Part shown: positions 46,862 to 59,585 of the stretch, one piece after another
Position numbering within the stretch: position 1 is the stretch's first letter
How the letters are laid out: every line of letters begins with the position of its first letter
Assembly (NCBI GenBank): GCA_029891385.1
Contig: CM057231.1
Coordinates: 65,951,103-66,015,102, forward strand
Length of the DNA: 64,000 nt
Direction: 5' to 3'
From: Erythroxylum novogranatense
Lineage: Eukaryota > Streptophyta > Magnoliopsida > Malpighiales > Erythroxylaceae
Position numbers and translations under genes: made by a program
Notes under the pieces: model-generated
What the model saw: the letters and a program-made list of their open reading frames with translations, nothing else
Told to the model about the DNA's origin: nothing
Databases searched by the model: none

Positions 46862-47594
46862 TTATGGTCCCAAAAGTTTCCTATCTCCCTCTTCATCCCA
46901 ACACATTGGAGTCCTACACCTCCTTCCATACAAAGCCTCATATGGCGCCATCTGAATGCTCGAATGGTACGAATTATTGTAAGCAAATTCGATCAAAGGC
47001 AAGTGCTCATCCCATGCTCCTCTAAAATCCATCACACAAGCCCTGAGCATTCCCTTAAGAGTCTGAATGGTCCTCTCAGATTGACCATCGGTATGAGGAT
47101 GAAAAGCTGTACTAAAATTCAGCTTAGTACCCAAAGCTTCCTGCAAACTTTCCCAAAATCTCGAAGTAAACCGAGGATCTCTATCAAAAACTATAGAATT
47201 TGGAATCCCATGCAATCTCACTATCTCATTAATATACTTCTTTGCTAGCACATGCAAAGAATCAGTCTGTTTAATTGCCAGAAAGTGAGCTGACTTCGTC
47301 AACCGATCCACAACAACCCATATGGCATCATGCCTCCTACTGTTGCTGGGCAATCCCATCAGAAAATCTATGGTCCCCCTTTTCCACTTCCATTCTGAAA
47401 TAGGTAAGGGTCTTAACTTCCCTGAAGGTGCCTGGTGTTCAGCCTTGACTTGCTGACACACTAGACACTTACTTACATACTCTGCTACGTCCCTCTTCAT
47501 GCCTTTCCACCAAAAATGCTCTCTCAAATCCTTATACATCATAGTGCTACCTGGGTGCATGTTATAAGGCACATTGTGTGCTTCATCTAAGATC
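46862..47594 (-). pseudogene. pol: Integrase core of G6
   Basis: Open for 236 codons on the minus strand. The zinc-binding HHCC part is seen as [28 protein letters not shown]. The core has the catalytic acids in [21 protein letters not shown] and [13 protein letters not shown] (D,D,E). The N-terminal join to RNase H is broken by a 1-nt frameshift near 47585, and it ends in TAA before the chromodomain piece. Confidence 0.93.
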
Positions 47595-49058
47595 TCATCC
47601 TTTTACTTCCTTGACATCTAGGATACAAAGCCTATTCCCCACTGTCATAAGTCCATCATCCCTCACCTCTTTTTCAGAAATCTTATCATTCTGAATTTCA
47701 TCCCGGAGTTTGCTCAAAGCTGCATCTTGTGCCTGCAACTCCCTAACGTTCTTCCTGAGTATCGGTCTCATTCGAAAGTTAGCTAGAAGGCAATCTGGCT
47801 CTTCCTGCTTCAAGCTTATCTTAAACTTGGCCATCTCTTCCAATAAAGGCAAGTAAACTGTCCGAACATGAGCAATTGTAGACTTTCTACTCAAAGCATC
47901 CGCCACTACATTGGCCTTGCCTGGATGATACTCAATCAGCAAGTCATAATCCTTAAGCAACTCAATCCACCTTCTCTGTCTCAAATTTAGTTCTTTTTGA
48001 CTCAGTAAGTACTTGAGACTCTTATGATCAGTAAAGATCCTCGTCTGAATTCCATATAGATAATGCCTCCAAATTTTCAAGGCGAAGATCACTGCTGCCA
48101 ACTTCAAATCATGTGTCAGATAATTCAACTCATATGGCTTCAGTTGCCTTGAGGCATAAACTATCACCCTGTCTCCCTGCATCAATACACAACCAAGACC
48201 CTTCCTCGAAGCATCACTATACACGGTATAGCCCTCATCTCCAGAAGGCAGAATCAGAATCGGAGCACTCGTCAATCTGTGCTTGAGCTCCTCAAAGCTC
48301 TTCTAGCATTCATCACTCTAGATAAACTTCTGATTCTTCCTCAATAACTTAGTCATCGGAGCAGCTATCATGGAGAATCCCTCCATAAATCTCCTATAGT
48401 AACCTGCCAAACCTAGAAAACTCCTCACCTCTGCTATGTTCTTCGGTGCTTCCCAACTCACCACAGCTTCTATTTTCTTTGGATCCACATGTACTCCTTG
48501 TTCTGAAATTACATGTCCAAGAAATGCAAATTCCCTCAGCCAAAATTCGCATTTATCGAATTTGGCATACAACTCGTTTTCCCTCAATGTCTTCAAAGCA
48601 ATTCTCAAATACTCTTCATGCTCCTTATCACTCTTGGAATAGACCAATATATCATCAATAAAGACAATGATAAATTGGTCCAAGAAAGGCTTAAAGACTC
48701 GATTCATCAAATCCATAAAAGCTGTAGGGGCATTTGTCAATCCAAAAGGCATAACCAAAAACTCAAAATGCCCATACCGTGTCCTGAAAGCAGTCTTTGG
48801 CACATCCGACTCCTTTATCCTCAACTGATGGTATCCCAATCTCAAGTCTATCTTGGAGAAGACTTTTTCCCCTTGCAATTGATCAAACAGATCATCTATG
48901 CGTGGGAGCGGATACCTGTTCTTCACAGTGACCTGATTAAGCTTCCTGTAATCTACACACATCCTCAACGATCCATCTTTCTTTTTCACAAAAAGGACTG
49001 GAGTTTCCCAAGGTGAAGAGCTCGGCCTTATGTGCCCTTTCTCCAACAACTCCTCCAA
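47595..49058 (-). pseudogene. pol: Reverse transcriptase-RNase H of G6
   Basis: RT (48318-49058) shows [55 protein letters not shown] and the catalytic FIDDILVYS (about 48633-48662). The thumb and connection follow ([11 protein letters not shown]). Two stops lie around 48280-48317. RNase H (47595-48275) has [44 protein letters not shown] and [10 protein letters not shown]. The order RT then IN is diagnostic of Ty3/Gypsy. Confidence 0.94.
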
Positions 49059-49748
49059 TTACTCCTTAAGCTCCTTCAATTCTGCCGGAGTCATTCGGTA
49101 AGGCGGAATTGAGATCGGTGCCGTACCTGAAAGAAGCTCAATGGGAAACTCAATTTCCCTAGGTGGCGGTAGTCCTGGTAATTCCTTGGGAAAGACATCC
49201 GAGAATTCCCTAACTACTGGAATATCCTCTAGCTTCCCTCTGTCTGCCCTTGTGTCCACCACATAGGCCAAGAATGCCTCACATCCCTTCCTCATCATCT
49301 TCTCTGCTGCCAGAGCTGAAGCAATTCTAGGCGGGCTTACTTTTCTGTCCCCAGTAAAAACTACTCTTCTGTCGTTATCCAATTTGAATTCCACTTTCTT
49401 CTGCTTACAATCCAGACGGGCATTGTACTTATCTAACGTGTCCATACCTAAAATCACATCCAATCCTCCCATCTTCAATGGCATTAAATCCACCACTAGA
49501 AGTTCCCCACCAATACATATCTCACACTCCCTATACACTTGACTGATAATAATATATTGGCCGATTGGAGTACTCACCATCAGCGGAGTATCCAATGGGC
49601 TTAAATTGCTACCACACACAGTTCTACTCGATGAAACAAACGAATGAGTAGAACCCGGATCAATCAAAGCAATCACATCATCAACAAATAATTTAACAGT
49701 ACCAGTCACAACATCTGGGGCGGTCTCTGCATACTCCCGAGTCATCAC
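49059..49748 (-). pseudogene. pol: Aspartic protease region of G6
   Basis: The 229-codon frame has the active-site motif LIDPGSTHSF (about 49640-49668; D-P-G in place of the usual D-S/T-G, a variant seen in some plant Gypsy elements) and GMDTLDKYNARLDC. It ends with ELPGLPPPREIEFPIELLSGTAPI..YRMTPAELKELKE, then a TAA where RT would continue. It overlaps the end of gag by 4 bp in a different frame. Confidence 0.9.
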
Positions 49749-51022
49749 AAATACCCTTGTCGATGCCTGCCCCTTGGTCTCCCTGGAATGCTAACCCTCT
49801 TAGCTGCATCAGAACTGCCCACTTCTATAGAAGTCTTGTGTCCCACAGTTTCAGACCTCTTGGAAACTTGCATCTGGCTTCTCTCTTGTCTTGGAGGCTG
49901 AGGGCACTCTTTAGCCATGTACCCTTTTTCCCCACAATTGAAGCAAGCTCCTGTCAATCTATAGAATTCTCCTCTATGGAGTCTCCCGCAATGATCACAC
50001 CTCAAAATAGATGGCCTATTCCCATCTCCCCTTCTACTGCCGCCCACTGTTGAGGCCTGGTGAGAAACAGTAGAAGTCTTTATAGGTCTAGGTCGGCTCG
50101 CACCACTGCTCCTCTCCTCAGATTGCACAGGGAAGGTTCTGGCACTTCTCTCAGGCATAGAAGTGCCACCTCCCCTCTTGAACTGCTCTCTTCCCTTTCT
50201 CTTCCTGTTAACTGCACTCTTGATGTTCTCGATGTTCTCAACCTTCAAAACTGCTTCAACCAACTGCTGGAAGTCACAAAAATTCTGCACTATCACTTTC
50301 TCTCTGATGGCTAGGTGCAGACCTGACTCAAACCGACGGCATTTAGCAGCCTCACTCAACATCAACTCTGAAGCATACCTCGCCAACTGAGTGAACCGAC
50401 GCTCATACTCACTAACTGTCATCTCCCTCTGGGTGAGATTGAGGAATTCCCTCTGCTTCTGCTGAATGTACACCTCAAACAGATATTTCTTCTTGTAAGC
50501 AGCAAGGAAGTCTTGCCATGCCAACCCTACTGGTCTCATCTGACTCCCTGGCACAGTCTCCCACCAATGAAGAGCATCTCCCTGAAGCAAACTTGCAGCA
50601 TAAACCACTCTCTCATCATTCTCACACTCCATCTGATCCAGTACCCTCTCGGTCTTTCTCAACCAGGTCTCGGCTTCCTCAGGATCAGTGGTCCTATAAA
50701 ATTCCACTACTCCATACTTCCTCAACTTGTCGAACCGTCTACCCTTCTTAGCTGGAGCTGAAGCAGAAGGTTGTGGCATCTGACCCATAGCCTAAACAAA
50801 TGCCTGACTAAATGCCTGGAATAGTCTCGGATCCAACTGAGGCACTTGCTCCTGCACAACCGGTGACTCCTGAGTCTGCGATGGAATGGGCTCACTACCT
50901 AGCCCTACAAAAGCCTCAGCATTTCTTAGGGCTACCAACTCATCAGTCCTCTCCTTCCTAGTCGGAGAGTCAGGTGCAACAGATCCTTGCAAAACTCCTC
51001 GTGTCCTTCTACGAGGTGGCAT
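49745..51022 (-). pseudogene. gag: Gag of G6
   Basis: The start is ATG 51022 (MPPRRRTRGVLQG), followed by an in-frame TAG at 50792-50794. The frame then stays open for 347 codons. Retrotrans_gag core: FYRTTDPEEAETWLRKTERVLDQMEC, DALHWWETVPG, F..AYKKKYLFEVYIQQKQREFLNL. Near the C-terminus are two damaged zinc knuckles, CDHCGRLHRGEFYR (Cys to Phe) and CFNCGEKGYMAKEC at about 49903-49944 (His to Tyr). A frameshift separates it from the protease. Confidence 0.92.
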
Positions 51023-51194
51023 CGTACTCCTTCAAATATAAACACTAAGGATTAGCTACATGTCAATCTTAATTCGTACATGTATGCATGTTCTGCATGT
51101 CACTTAATGCAATTAATCAATTAACAATGCAACAAATAATCATACATCAAACAATTCATCCTATTATGCATTTTAAACCGAGGAAACAAAACCT

Positions 51195-51208
51195 AAGCTC
51201 TGATACCA
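51195..51208 (-). other. Primer-binding site of G6
   Basis: The minus strand reads TGGTATCAGAGCTT, 4 nt inside the 5' LTR (51213). It matches initiator Met-tRNA. Confidence 0.92.
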
Positions 51209-51212
51209 AACA

Positions 51213-53450
51213 TGTTGGGCCCGGGTCCCAAATCCATCCCGAGGAGGCCTCACTCGCGCCCACAAGTAATCACCAAGGATTGTGTTGCGGCATGAAAGAT
51301 CAAGGCCCTGCGGCAAGTTCCCTGAAAAATGGACCCGTTCCCAACATCTATACAAATTCATACAACACATACATTGTATCACATACACAATCATTCTAAC
51401 TATGAGATGATCACCCCGATAACAAAAGACATCATGTCATTACAATCCGAAGAATTTAAACAAGCATTCTCAATATAACATAATACATGTTAGAGTTTAA
51501 ATCCAAAATACATGAGAATGCTCAACGATGATATGCTTGGAAGGCTAACCAAAAGTACTAACTTAATACAAAGCTTCTAACTATCTGGGAGTTTCCGATG
51601 CCTTGCAAGGTTCAACGATATTCTCGTTCTACACCTGAGGAGTGGGAGATAATAGGGTGAGCTGCGAAGCTCAGTGGCTTATATATTTATAGCCATTGGC
51701 AACAAGCCACACATTCAAGCATATATACATATACACAAGTATATAACAAATTAACACTTAACTATTTATTCACAGTCTTATTGTCATCATAAGAATATGC
51801 CATGAAATCTCTGTTTCCCAATGTAACAATTTACTATGCATCATACCTAACAATTCAATCATGAAATGCACAACAAATGGCTCGAGAGTTCCGTGGAACA
51901 AAACGAATAAACGGAAGTTTAAACCGTGAACAAAACGAGTCCGATTTCTCAAGATCTCGTGGCCTCAAGTGGGCAGCCGGGAGAAGGCTATATGTCGATG
52001 TGCACGTGACTAACGAAACGTTCCTCTCTCTCCCAAACAAAGCACATAGTCATTTGTTTCATATGCATATCATTCTATCAAAGCTTTCATACTTTTCATG
52101 ATCATCATGTTTCTTCATCTTTCCATTGATACAATTTCCATAATGTTTTACAAGGCAATACATATTCATCGTCATCATGCATTTAATTTCTATAATTCAA
52201 AACAAGAAATGTCACTCACATGCAAGTAAGCAAAACAATTTTCCCACACACACAACAACCATAAATATATTATCCATCTAATGTCGCTTGAGAATCCAAC
52301 TCACTGTTATCCTTCCTCTTGCGATTGGACTAGGTCGGCTTGGTCTCCTATAACAACCAAACTCCCAATTAAACAACATTCAAAGGGAATTCAATAAGCT
52401 TCGAAAATCAAAGGTACTAACACTAAAAATCTATACTCGAATTCCATCCAAATTTCTGGATCTTTAGAGGCTAATTCCAAACTTCCATCCTTCATCAAAC
52501 TTGTAGCCCTATAACTCTAGTTCACAATGAATCAAAATTCACCTCATTTGGACATCTACAACAAAAGTTATGCCCAAAATTCCAAAATACATCTGTGTTG
52601 AAAAACTGGAGCTCGCCGAGACGAATGGTTAGTGTGCGCCGCGGCGTACACCTCTCACGCACGCCGCAGCGTACACATTTATGTGCACCACGGCGTGCAC
52701 ACCTCTTGCACGCTGCGGCGTGCACACTTATGTGCACGCGGCATGCACACCTTCGCACACCGCGGCGTGCTCATGAGCACTTCGTGATGTGCGGGTCTGG
52801 GAACCCCTCCCGAACTCGATTTTCCAGCTTTTTCATCCATAAATCCTAGCATTTAGCAAATACAACACATCTGAACCTTAAATCATGTCTTATACTTTAT
52901 TTCTAACTCATTAAAACCTTACAATCAGTCACAACTACACAAAGATCATCAACCCAAAGAATTTTACCTATTTTTCCGAAAACCCCAAAACAATCAGTTC
53001 TAACTCATGCCAATCTACACTAGGGTTTAATCTAACTAAAACAAGAGGAAAAGAACTTGAAATTATCAGGAATTCGCTTCAATCTGTTGAAATCCTCAAG
53101 AATTGCTAGGCCCTAATCTCTCTTCTTCTCATTCTTCCTCACCCACGGTACTCTCCTCTCTTTTCTCCATTCCTCTTCTTTTTTTTTCCTTCTAATTCCT
53201 CCACTTAAGTCTAAAGGGAAGACAAAGACCAAAATACCCCTCCTAGAAAAGCTTTAGCCTATCCAACTCAAGTGATCTTCCCATTTTACCCTCAAACATT
53301 TTTACCCTTTCATTCCCATTTATACCACATTATACTCACTTAATCTCAATTATCCACTCATATTTCAATTTAAATCAAACTAAGCCACAAGCGCACAATT
53401 AACACAATTCATGCTTAATAACATCAGTTAGAAAAATTTGGGGCCCAACA
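51213..53450 (-). repeat. 5' LTR of G6
   Basis: The 2238-bp LTR reads, on the + strand, from TGTTGGGCCCGGG to GGGGCCCAACA. It is followed by TSD gaaga (53451-53455). Highly similar to 44166-46283 apart from the segment deleted there. Confidence 0.94.
52612..52795. repeat. GC-rich palindrome block in 5' LTR of G6
   Basis: Six to eight imperfect palindromes share GCCGCGGCG or GTGCAC cores (for example CACGCTGCGGCGTGCAC). The block lies about 655-840 bp from the LTR's own start. Confidence 0.88.
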
Positions 53451-53455
53451 GAAGA

Positions 53456-54470
53456 TACATGAAGTAGAGCTTGATGCAGAAGATAAACCTAGAAAAGATA
53501 AATCTATTGCATTAAAGGCTGGTCAGAAGAATAAAAAAAACCAAAAAAATAGAAACACATCTTCAAAAGCATTAAAGATCTAAGAAATCAAGAATGATGA
53601 TACCAGTGAACCTAATCAAGATTCAAGTGAAGATGATGATGAATTATCCTTCATTTAAAAAAATATTAGGAGGATGTGGAAAAAGAAAACGAAAGGAAAT
53701 AAAGATTTTGTTTAAAAGAAGAATGACAGAGATGAAGCTAAGATTGAGAAAACTTCTATCATCTGTTATGAGTTCAACAAACTAGAAAATTACAAGTCTG
53801 AGTGTTCGTTGCTCAAAAGAAAATAGAAGAAAAGTAAAAAAAAAAAAGAGCATGATGGCAACTTGAGAATATTTGGATTCATCAGAATTTGACTCCGATT
53901 CAGAAGCATCAGAACAAGCAAATATATCTTAGTAGCTGAAAAAGAATGCAACAATGAGGTAACTTCCAACTTTAATGATCTTCAAAAGGTGTATTTAGAA
54001 TTGTTAGGAGATTCACATTCTATATTAAAGTAATATAGGATTTTGAAAAACAAATTAGTTGAAAGCTTGAAGAACACGGAAGTGCTAGAAAAAGAAAATG
54101 TCTGCCTAAACAAGTAGATGATATGAAAAAAAAGTAACTATAGATAGATCTGAGAAAATTAATCAACTGAAACAAAGGATTAATAGTCTTTCAACAGATT
54201 TATCAACATTTACTAAAAGTACTAAAAGGATGAATGATATGATTGGAAAATATAAATATCCAAAGGATAAGAGTAGTTTAGGGTTTACTAATAGTAATGT
54301 TCGTCATAATAAGAGTTTTGTTCCTAACAAAAAGAAAAAGAAACAATATTCTTATTATTTAAGGAATAATTGTAAGTTTAACCCCAAAGGACCCAAGAAA
54401 ATATGGGTACCTAAGAAAGACATAATATATACTACAGATCTCCTTTCTTGAAAGAAACAACCAGCATTAA
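53456..54470 (+). pseudogene. gag: Copia gag C-terminal part, S5 (broken)
   Basis: Resumes after G6 (HEVELDAEDKPRKDKSIALKAGQKNKK). The zinc knuckle near 53764 is degenerate (C-YE-F-NKLE-N-YKSE-C): the second Cys and the His are lost. A coiled-coil segment and KRMNDMIGKYKYPKDKSSLGF lead to NPKGPKKIWVPK, the linker before the protease. Confidence 0.82.
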
Positions 54471-55950
54471 TGGTACTTGGATAGTGGATGCTTGCGACAC
54501 ATGACAGGAAGAAGGTCTATACTCTTAAACCTCCCAAATAAGCAAGGAGGATTAGTAACTTTTGGAGAAAACCAGCAGAGCCAAATAGTTGGAATAGACA
54601 AAATTGGTAAAGATTCATTTGCGTCTATTGATAATGTTCTGCTAGTTGAAGGATTAAAGCATAATCTAATTAGTGTAAGTCAATTATGTGATTCTGGTTT
54701 TGAAATATCCTTTAATCAAAATTCTTGTATAGTAAAAAACAAGGACGGTTTCGTATTCTTTTTTGCCAAGAGACGAAACAATCTCTATAAAAATAATTTA
54801 AATGATTTGAAAAGTCAAAATATTTCATGTTTTATATCAACAAATGAGGAAAAACTGATTTGGCATAAAAATCTAGGTCATGTTAGTTTTAAACATATTT
54901 CCAAGTTGGTTAGACATGATTTGGTAAGAGGATTACTAAAAATAAGTTTTAAAAAAGATTTCTTTTGTGAGATTTGTCAAAAAGAAAAACAAGTTAAAAC
55001 ATTTTTTTTTTCTAAAAATGTTGTAACTTCATCTAGACCTCTAGAGTTGTTCTATATAGATTTGTTTGGTCTAACTAGAACACTAAGTCTTGGCGGAAAG
55101 AAGTATGGTCTTGTAATTGTTGATGACTTCATTAGATTTTGTTAGATATTGTTTTATCACACAAAGACGAATTTCTTAAGTGCTTTAAAGTTCTATTCAA
55201 AAAGTTGCAAAATGAAAAAGGAATTTCTATTGCTAGAATTAGGAGTGATCATATTGGAGAATTTGAAAATGAAAAATTCAAAATATTTTGTGAAGAGAAT
55301 GGGATTTTCCATTATTTCTCTACTCTTAAAACTCCACAACAAAATGGAGTTATAGAAAGAAAGAACATGAAAATTTAGGAAATAGAAAGGACTATGCTAT
55401 ATGAAATGAATCTACCTAAGTATTTCTAGGCTGAAGCTGTAAATACAGCTTGTTATATTCAAAATAGAGTATTCTTGGGACCCATTTTAAATAAAACTCC
55501 ATATAATTTATAGAAAGGAAGAAAACCAAATATCTCTTACTTCCATCCTTTTGGTTACAAATGCTCTAATATTTAATAAAAAAAATTTGGATAAATTTGA
55601 TTCTAAGATTAATTCAGGAATTTTTCTAGGATATTCGATGTCTTCTCAAGCTTATAATGTTTATAATCTTGTTTTTAAATCTGTTGAAGAATCTATGCAT
55701 GTTAAATTTGATGATGATTCTCATCTAGATAGAAGAGACGATTCTGATGATGAAACTATATCTACTCCCTTAGTTGATAAACTAGACATGTGACCACTAG
55801 TTGATCCACCTGATAAAGAAGAAGATATGTCTGAAAACTTTAGTCATAGGAAAGACTGGAAGTATAAGTCCTCTCACCCAGAAAACCTAATTATAGACGA
55901 AACTTCAAAAGGAGTGAGAAGTAGGTCTAAATTTAAAAGAGAGACTAATG
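54471..55950 (+). pseudogene. pol: Copia protease-integrase region, S5 (broken)
   Basis: WYLDSGCLRHMTGRRS at 54471 gives an intact D-S-G. The frame 54477-55145 then runs through NVLLVEGLKHNLISVSQLCDSGF, the HHCC finger (WHKNLGH..CEICQKEK) and YIDLFGLTRT. A stop at about 55143 replaces a Trp codon. Then RSDHIGEFENEKF, and PQQNGVIERKN with the catalytic Glu near 55335-55365. The C-terminal piece (KINSGIFLGYSMSSQAYNVYNL) is open at 55551-55793. Changes are mainly substitutions to stop codons rather than indels. Confidence 0.87.
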
Positions 55951-56753
55951 TAACTTTTTTTTTCTGAATTAGAACCTAAGAAAATTGAAGAAGCTTGGAT
56001 TTTAACCATGCAAGAGGAGTTAAATCAATTTACAAGGAACAAAGTTTGTTCTTTAGATCCCAGGTCACCCAATAAGTTTATCATAGGAAGCAGATGAGTA
56101 TTCAAAATTAAACTAGATGAATCAGAAAGAGTAAACTGTAACAAAGCTAGATTAGTAGCTCAATGCTATAATCAACAAAAAGGAATAGACTATATTGAAA
56201 CCTATGCTCCTGTAACTAGACTAGAAGCTATTAGGATTTTGCTTGCATATGTTGTTTTTCATGATATAAAACTATTTCAAATGGATGTGAAAAGTGCCTT
56301 TTTGAATGGTTTTATAGATGAAGAAGTTTATGTAAAGCAACCTCTTGGTTTTGAAGATTCTGATAAACCAGATTATGTCTATAGACTTCATAAAGCTTTA
56401 TATGGATTAAAACAAGCACCTCGTGTTTGGTATGATCGTCTAAGTTTATTTTTGATTAGAAATGACTTTATTAGAGGACAAGTCAATAAGGCTCTGTTTA
56501 GAAAATGTATTAAAAATGATTTCATTATAGTAAAAATATATGTAGATGAAATTATTTTTGGTGCAACTTCTAAGAACCTATGTTTCAGTTTTGAAAATCT
56601 TATGAAAAGTAAATTTGAAATGAGTATGATGAGTGAATTGAAATTCTTTCTTCATTTACAAATTAAACAAACTGAAGAAAAAAAATTATTCATCAACAGA
56701 AATATATCAAAGAACTATTAGTCAAATATAAAATGGAGAAGGTTAAACCTATG
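55951..56753 (+). pseudogene. pol: Copia reverse transcriptase, S5 (broken, YVDE)
   Basis: Contains VFKIKLDESERVNCNKARLVAQ, then an open frame from 56239: [44 protein letters not shown]. The catalytic box reads Y-V-D-E at 56539-56550 (YVDD expected), which should abolish activity. It ends at the solo LTR inserted after MSTS-like sequence. Confidence 0.88.
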
Positions 56754-56758
56754 TCAAC

Positions 56759-57740
56759 TGTTGGAACCCGATCCGGAGACCGGATCGCAACCGGAGAAAA
56801 CGAAAAACATATGCAACATCGGAAAGCGAATCACTGTGAATAGCGAATGTCAAACCCGAAAGTGGGCCGAAACGAAAGCGGAAGTAAAAGCATAAGCGAA
56901 ATTGAAACGAAAGAGAAAACACAGAAGCGAAGCGAAGGAAAACAGAGACGCGAAACGAATAATAACATATTTGAAAGAACGAAGCAAAGTAATTCGAATC
57001 GAATTCCAAACGAACTGAAACAAACTGAGAGGCAAGACTCCGACATCCACGAAGAAAAACTTTTCGAAACAGCGTCGCATTGGATACCCTAAGAATAACT
57101 TGGTCCAAACTAATCCGAAACTGGTATAATTTTTTTTTATTCCTTAATACACGCTTATACAAGAAAAAACACTTTCCCACTTGGAACTTTATTCTCAATC
57201 AAACCTCAATTCCTATAATTCTTCTTAATCATGCAAATTCGCAATTTCGTCTTTAATAAAACTTATTCTAACGAAAATTCGGCAGCACAACAGCTGTATT
57301 TTGCAAAACCCAAAAATCTGCAAAGGTTCAAAACACACTTCTATATAATCACATCCAACTGTACTACTCATCGGACCTCCCGTCCGGAATCCAACATAAG
57401 CAACCACAATTCTAAACCTAAGACACTTCAATCATTCTCAAATCAACCAAGACAACAATCTCATTATTCATATCTCAATCCATAGTCATATTCATATCTC
57501 CATATATAAACAAACCCCATGCATATCCATTTACATACTAAAACCATTCACAAGTCTAATTCCAAACGCAAAACCCATCATCCACATTCAAATTTCAATT
57601 TGGAATACAACTTCATAAGTCAATCTAAAACGTAAACTAATCCAATCATTTTCATATACAAACACGACGTATATCCCATAATCATATATAACCTTAGAAC
57701 TCAAGTTCATAAATTGCCACATAAGGATCGAGGTCCAACA
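56759..57740 (-). mobile_element. Solo LTR (982 bp) in RT of S5
   Basis: TGTTGGAACCC..GGTCCAACA is flanked by TSD tcaac (56754-56758 and 57741-57745). Removing it rejoins the RT frame (..CCTATGTCAAC + TCCTATGCATCC). No internal region, so it is a solo LTR. Orientation is judged by similarity of its reverse complement to the N4 segment 37171-37255 and to the TTCGCTTCGC-rich LTR part. Confidence 0.85.
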
Positions 57741-57745
57741 TCAAC

Positions 57746-58490
57746 TCCTATGCATCCTTCAATCCTTTTATCTAAGGATGAAGCAGGTAAATAGGTTGAT
57801 CAAACTCTTTTCAAAGGAATTATTAGTTTTTTACTTTACCTAACTGCAAGCAGACCTGATATATTGTTTAGTGTTTATTTGTGCGCAAGATTTCAAGCAG
57901 ATCCTAGAGAATCTCATTATATTGATGTTAAAAGAATATTGAGATACTTGGCAGGTTCTACTAATCTTTGTTGAATTTATAAGAAACGTAAAGATTTCGG
58001 GTTAATTGGCTAATATGATGCTAATTATGTTGGAGATAGAATTGATAGAAAGAGTACAAGTGAAGGTTGTTACTTTCTTGGTCATAATCTAACTTCTTGG
58101 TCAAGCAAGAGGCAAAGTTCAATTGCTCTATCTACTTCATAGGCTGAATACATGTCAGTTGCAAGTTATTGGTCACAAAAGTTATGGATTAAGTATCAGT
58201 TAGAAGATTACTCCATACAAGAAGATCAAATTTCAATCTTCTGTGACAACACAAGTGTTATCAATCTATCAAAGAACCTAATACAACACTCGAGGCTAAA
58301 GCATGTTGAAGTTAGACATCATTTTATGCGAGAATATGTATAGAGAGGAATCATCAATCTACAATTTGTTGAGACAAATCAACAATAGGTTGATATCCTC
58401 ACTAAACCTTTGTGTGAAGATAGATTCAAGGAAATCAAACAGAACTTGAATATGGTAATGCTGAATGACCATTCATCTGACATGTCATGA
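57746..58490 (+). pseudogene. pol: Copia RT C-terminus and RNase H, S5 (broken)
   Basis: Shows MHPSILLSKDEAGK, ASRPDILFSVYLCARFQADPRESHYI, RNase H with GDRIDRKSTSEGCYFLG and SSIALST, then the open piece 58152-58343 (WSQKLWIKYQLEDYSIQEDQISIFCDNTSVINLSKN). The end is ILTKPLCEDRFKEIKQNLNMV near 58400-58460. Several Gln/Trp codons have become stops. Confidence 0.87.
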
Positions 58491-58834
58491 CCTAGACGAT
58501 TCATACAAAAAGAAGATAAAAAGTCATAAGTTTTCAAGTAAATAGTAACGGTAAGTTATGAATGATAAATTTTCAAGAGTAGGTATAAGAAGGAAATCTT
58601 TTCAAGAGTAGGTATAAGAAGGAAATCTTCTCAATATTCTAAAATACCTTCTACTCTAGAAATTTTTTGAAATACTTTGAAACCAACTTGTTTAGTGCTC
58701 TCAATTAAAACGATTCAATACTCTGATCTAAGCCTCAAGTTCTTTTCATCTCATATTCTTACTTTTAGATACTAACATCACTACTTTGAGCGAAATACAT
58801 TTTTGTGTTTAATTTTATTTGTTACAGATCACAA
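58491..58834 (+). other. Spacer between RNase H and third ORF, S5
   Basis: AT-rich, with a direct repeat of about 32 bp (AAGAGTAGGTATAAGAAGG occurs twice near 58575-58625). It corresponds to the tandem-repeat spacer of A1 and A2 but with a different repeat. No gene is seen. Confidence 0.65.
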
Positions 58835-59412
58835 ATGGAGCAATCTCTTATCTATGAGAGACCTGTTGATTTCATCTCATTGAAGGAAAATCATATGAAC
58901 ATTGAACCAAAGATTAAAGCAATTGGCTAGAAAAACTTCTTCAAGATTCTCTAAAAGGTCTATTTGAATGAGATATATAAATTTTGAAAGAATGCAAAGG
59001 TGGTAAACGACATCTTAATATCAATGGTAGATGGATTGTCAGTTATTGTGACACAAGATACTATTGGAGTAAAGCTGTTTAACAGTACAAAATGGATTAC
59101 TTAAGGTCGTGTAAATAGAATGCACATTAATCAACAACTCGATGGAAGTAGTGATCTAGAAGTTAAAAAGGAATCAACCCTTGTTCCGAAGGCTAGGCTT
59201 CTACATTCACTGCTTCTTCACTGTGTTCTACCAAGATTAGGATCAAAGGACGTTATGAAAATGAATGATCAACATTGTTTGTTTCATCTACTAAATCACC
59301 AACCCATTAATCTTCCGTACTTGATTTTGAAGTAAATGATGAATTCAAAGGGAGATTCTAACTCTTTACCGTATGGAATGCTGTTGACAAGGATTTTTAG
59401 AGAATCTGGAAT
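58835..59412 (+). pseudogene. Third ORF of S5, N-terminal part (broken)
   Basis: ATG 58835 (MEQSLIYERPVDFISLKENHMNIEPKI). Alignment to the SIRE-A third ORF is clear at protein level: KNFFKIL.KVYLNEIYKF, VDGLSVIVTQ, VPKARLLHSLLLHCVLPRLGSKD, LFHLLNHQPINLPYLILK and LPYGMLLTRIFRESGI. Stops occur at former Trp/Gln codons. The frame is interrupted by the solo LTR at 59413. Confidence 0.8.
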
Positions 59413-59585
59413 ATGTTGGACCCCATTTTTTAAGTCCAACTCTTGCGGAAAATCGTAAGACTTGAGCTATTTCCAATAGAGAACACCTTAATCATTATCG
59501 GTTCATCTTCTTGCTGTGATGCCATGAGATTATGAAACTTCAAGTTTGGGCATAGTGGAAGCTAAAAAAATCCTTAGAAGGTATG

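Larger units (their letters stand above)
44166..53450 (-). mobile_element. Ty3/Gypsy chromovirus G6 (Tekay/Del-like), minus strand
   Basis: This 9.29-kb element has LTRs of 2118 and 2238 bp, PBS, gag, PR-RT-RNase H-IN order and a C-terminal chromodomain-like segment. The TSD gaaga lies at 44161-44165 and 53451-53455. It interrupts S5 gag. Domain sequences are well preserved but there are in-frame stops and at least two frameshifts, so it cannot make a full polyprotein as read. Confidence 0.95.
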
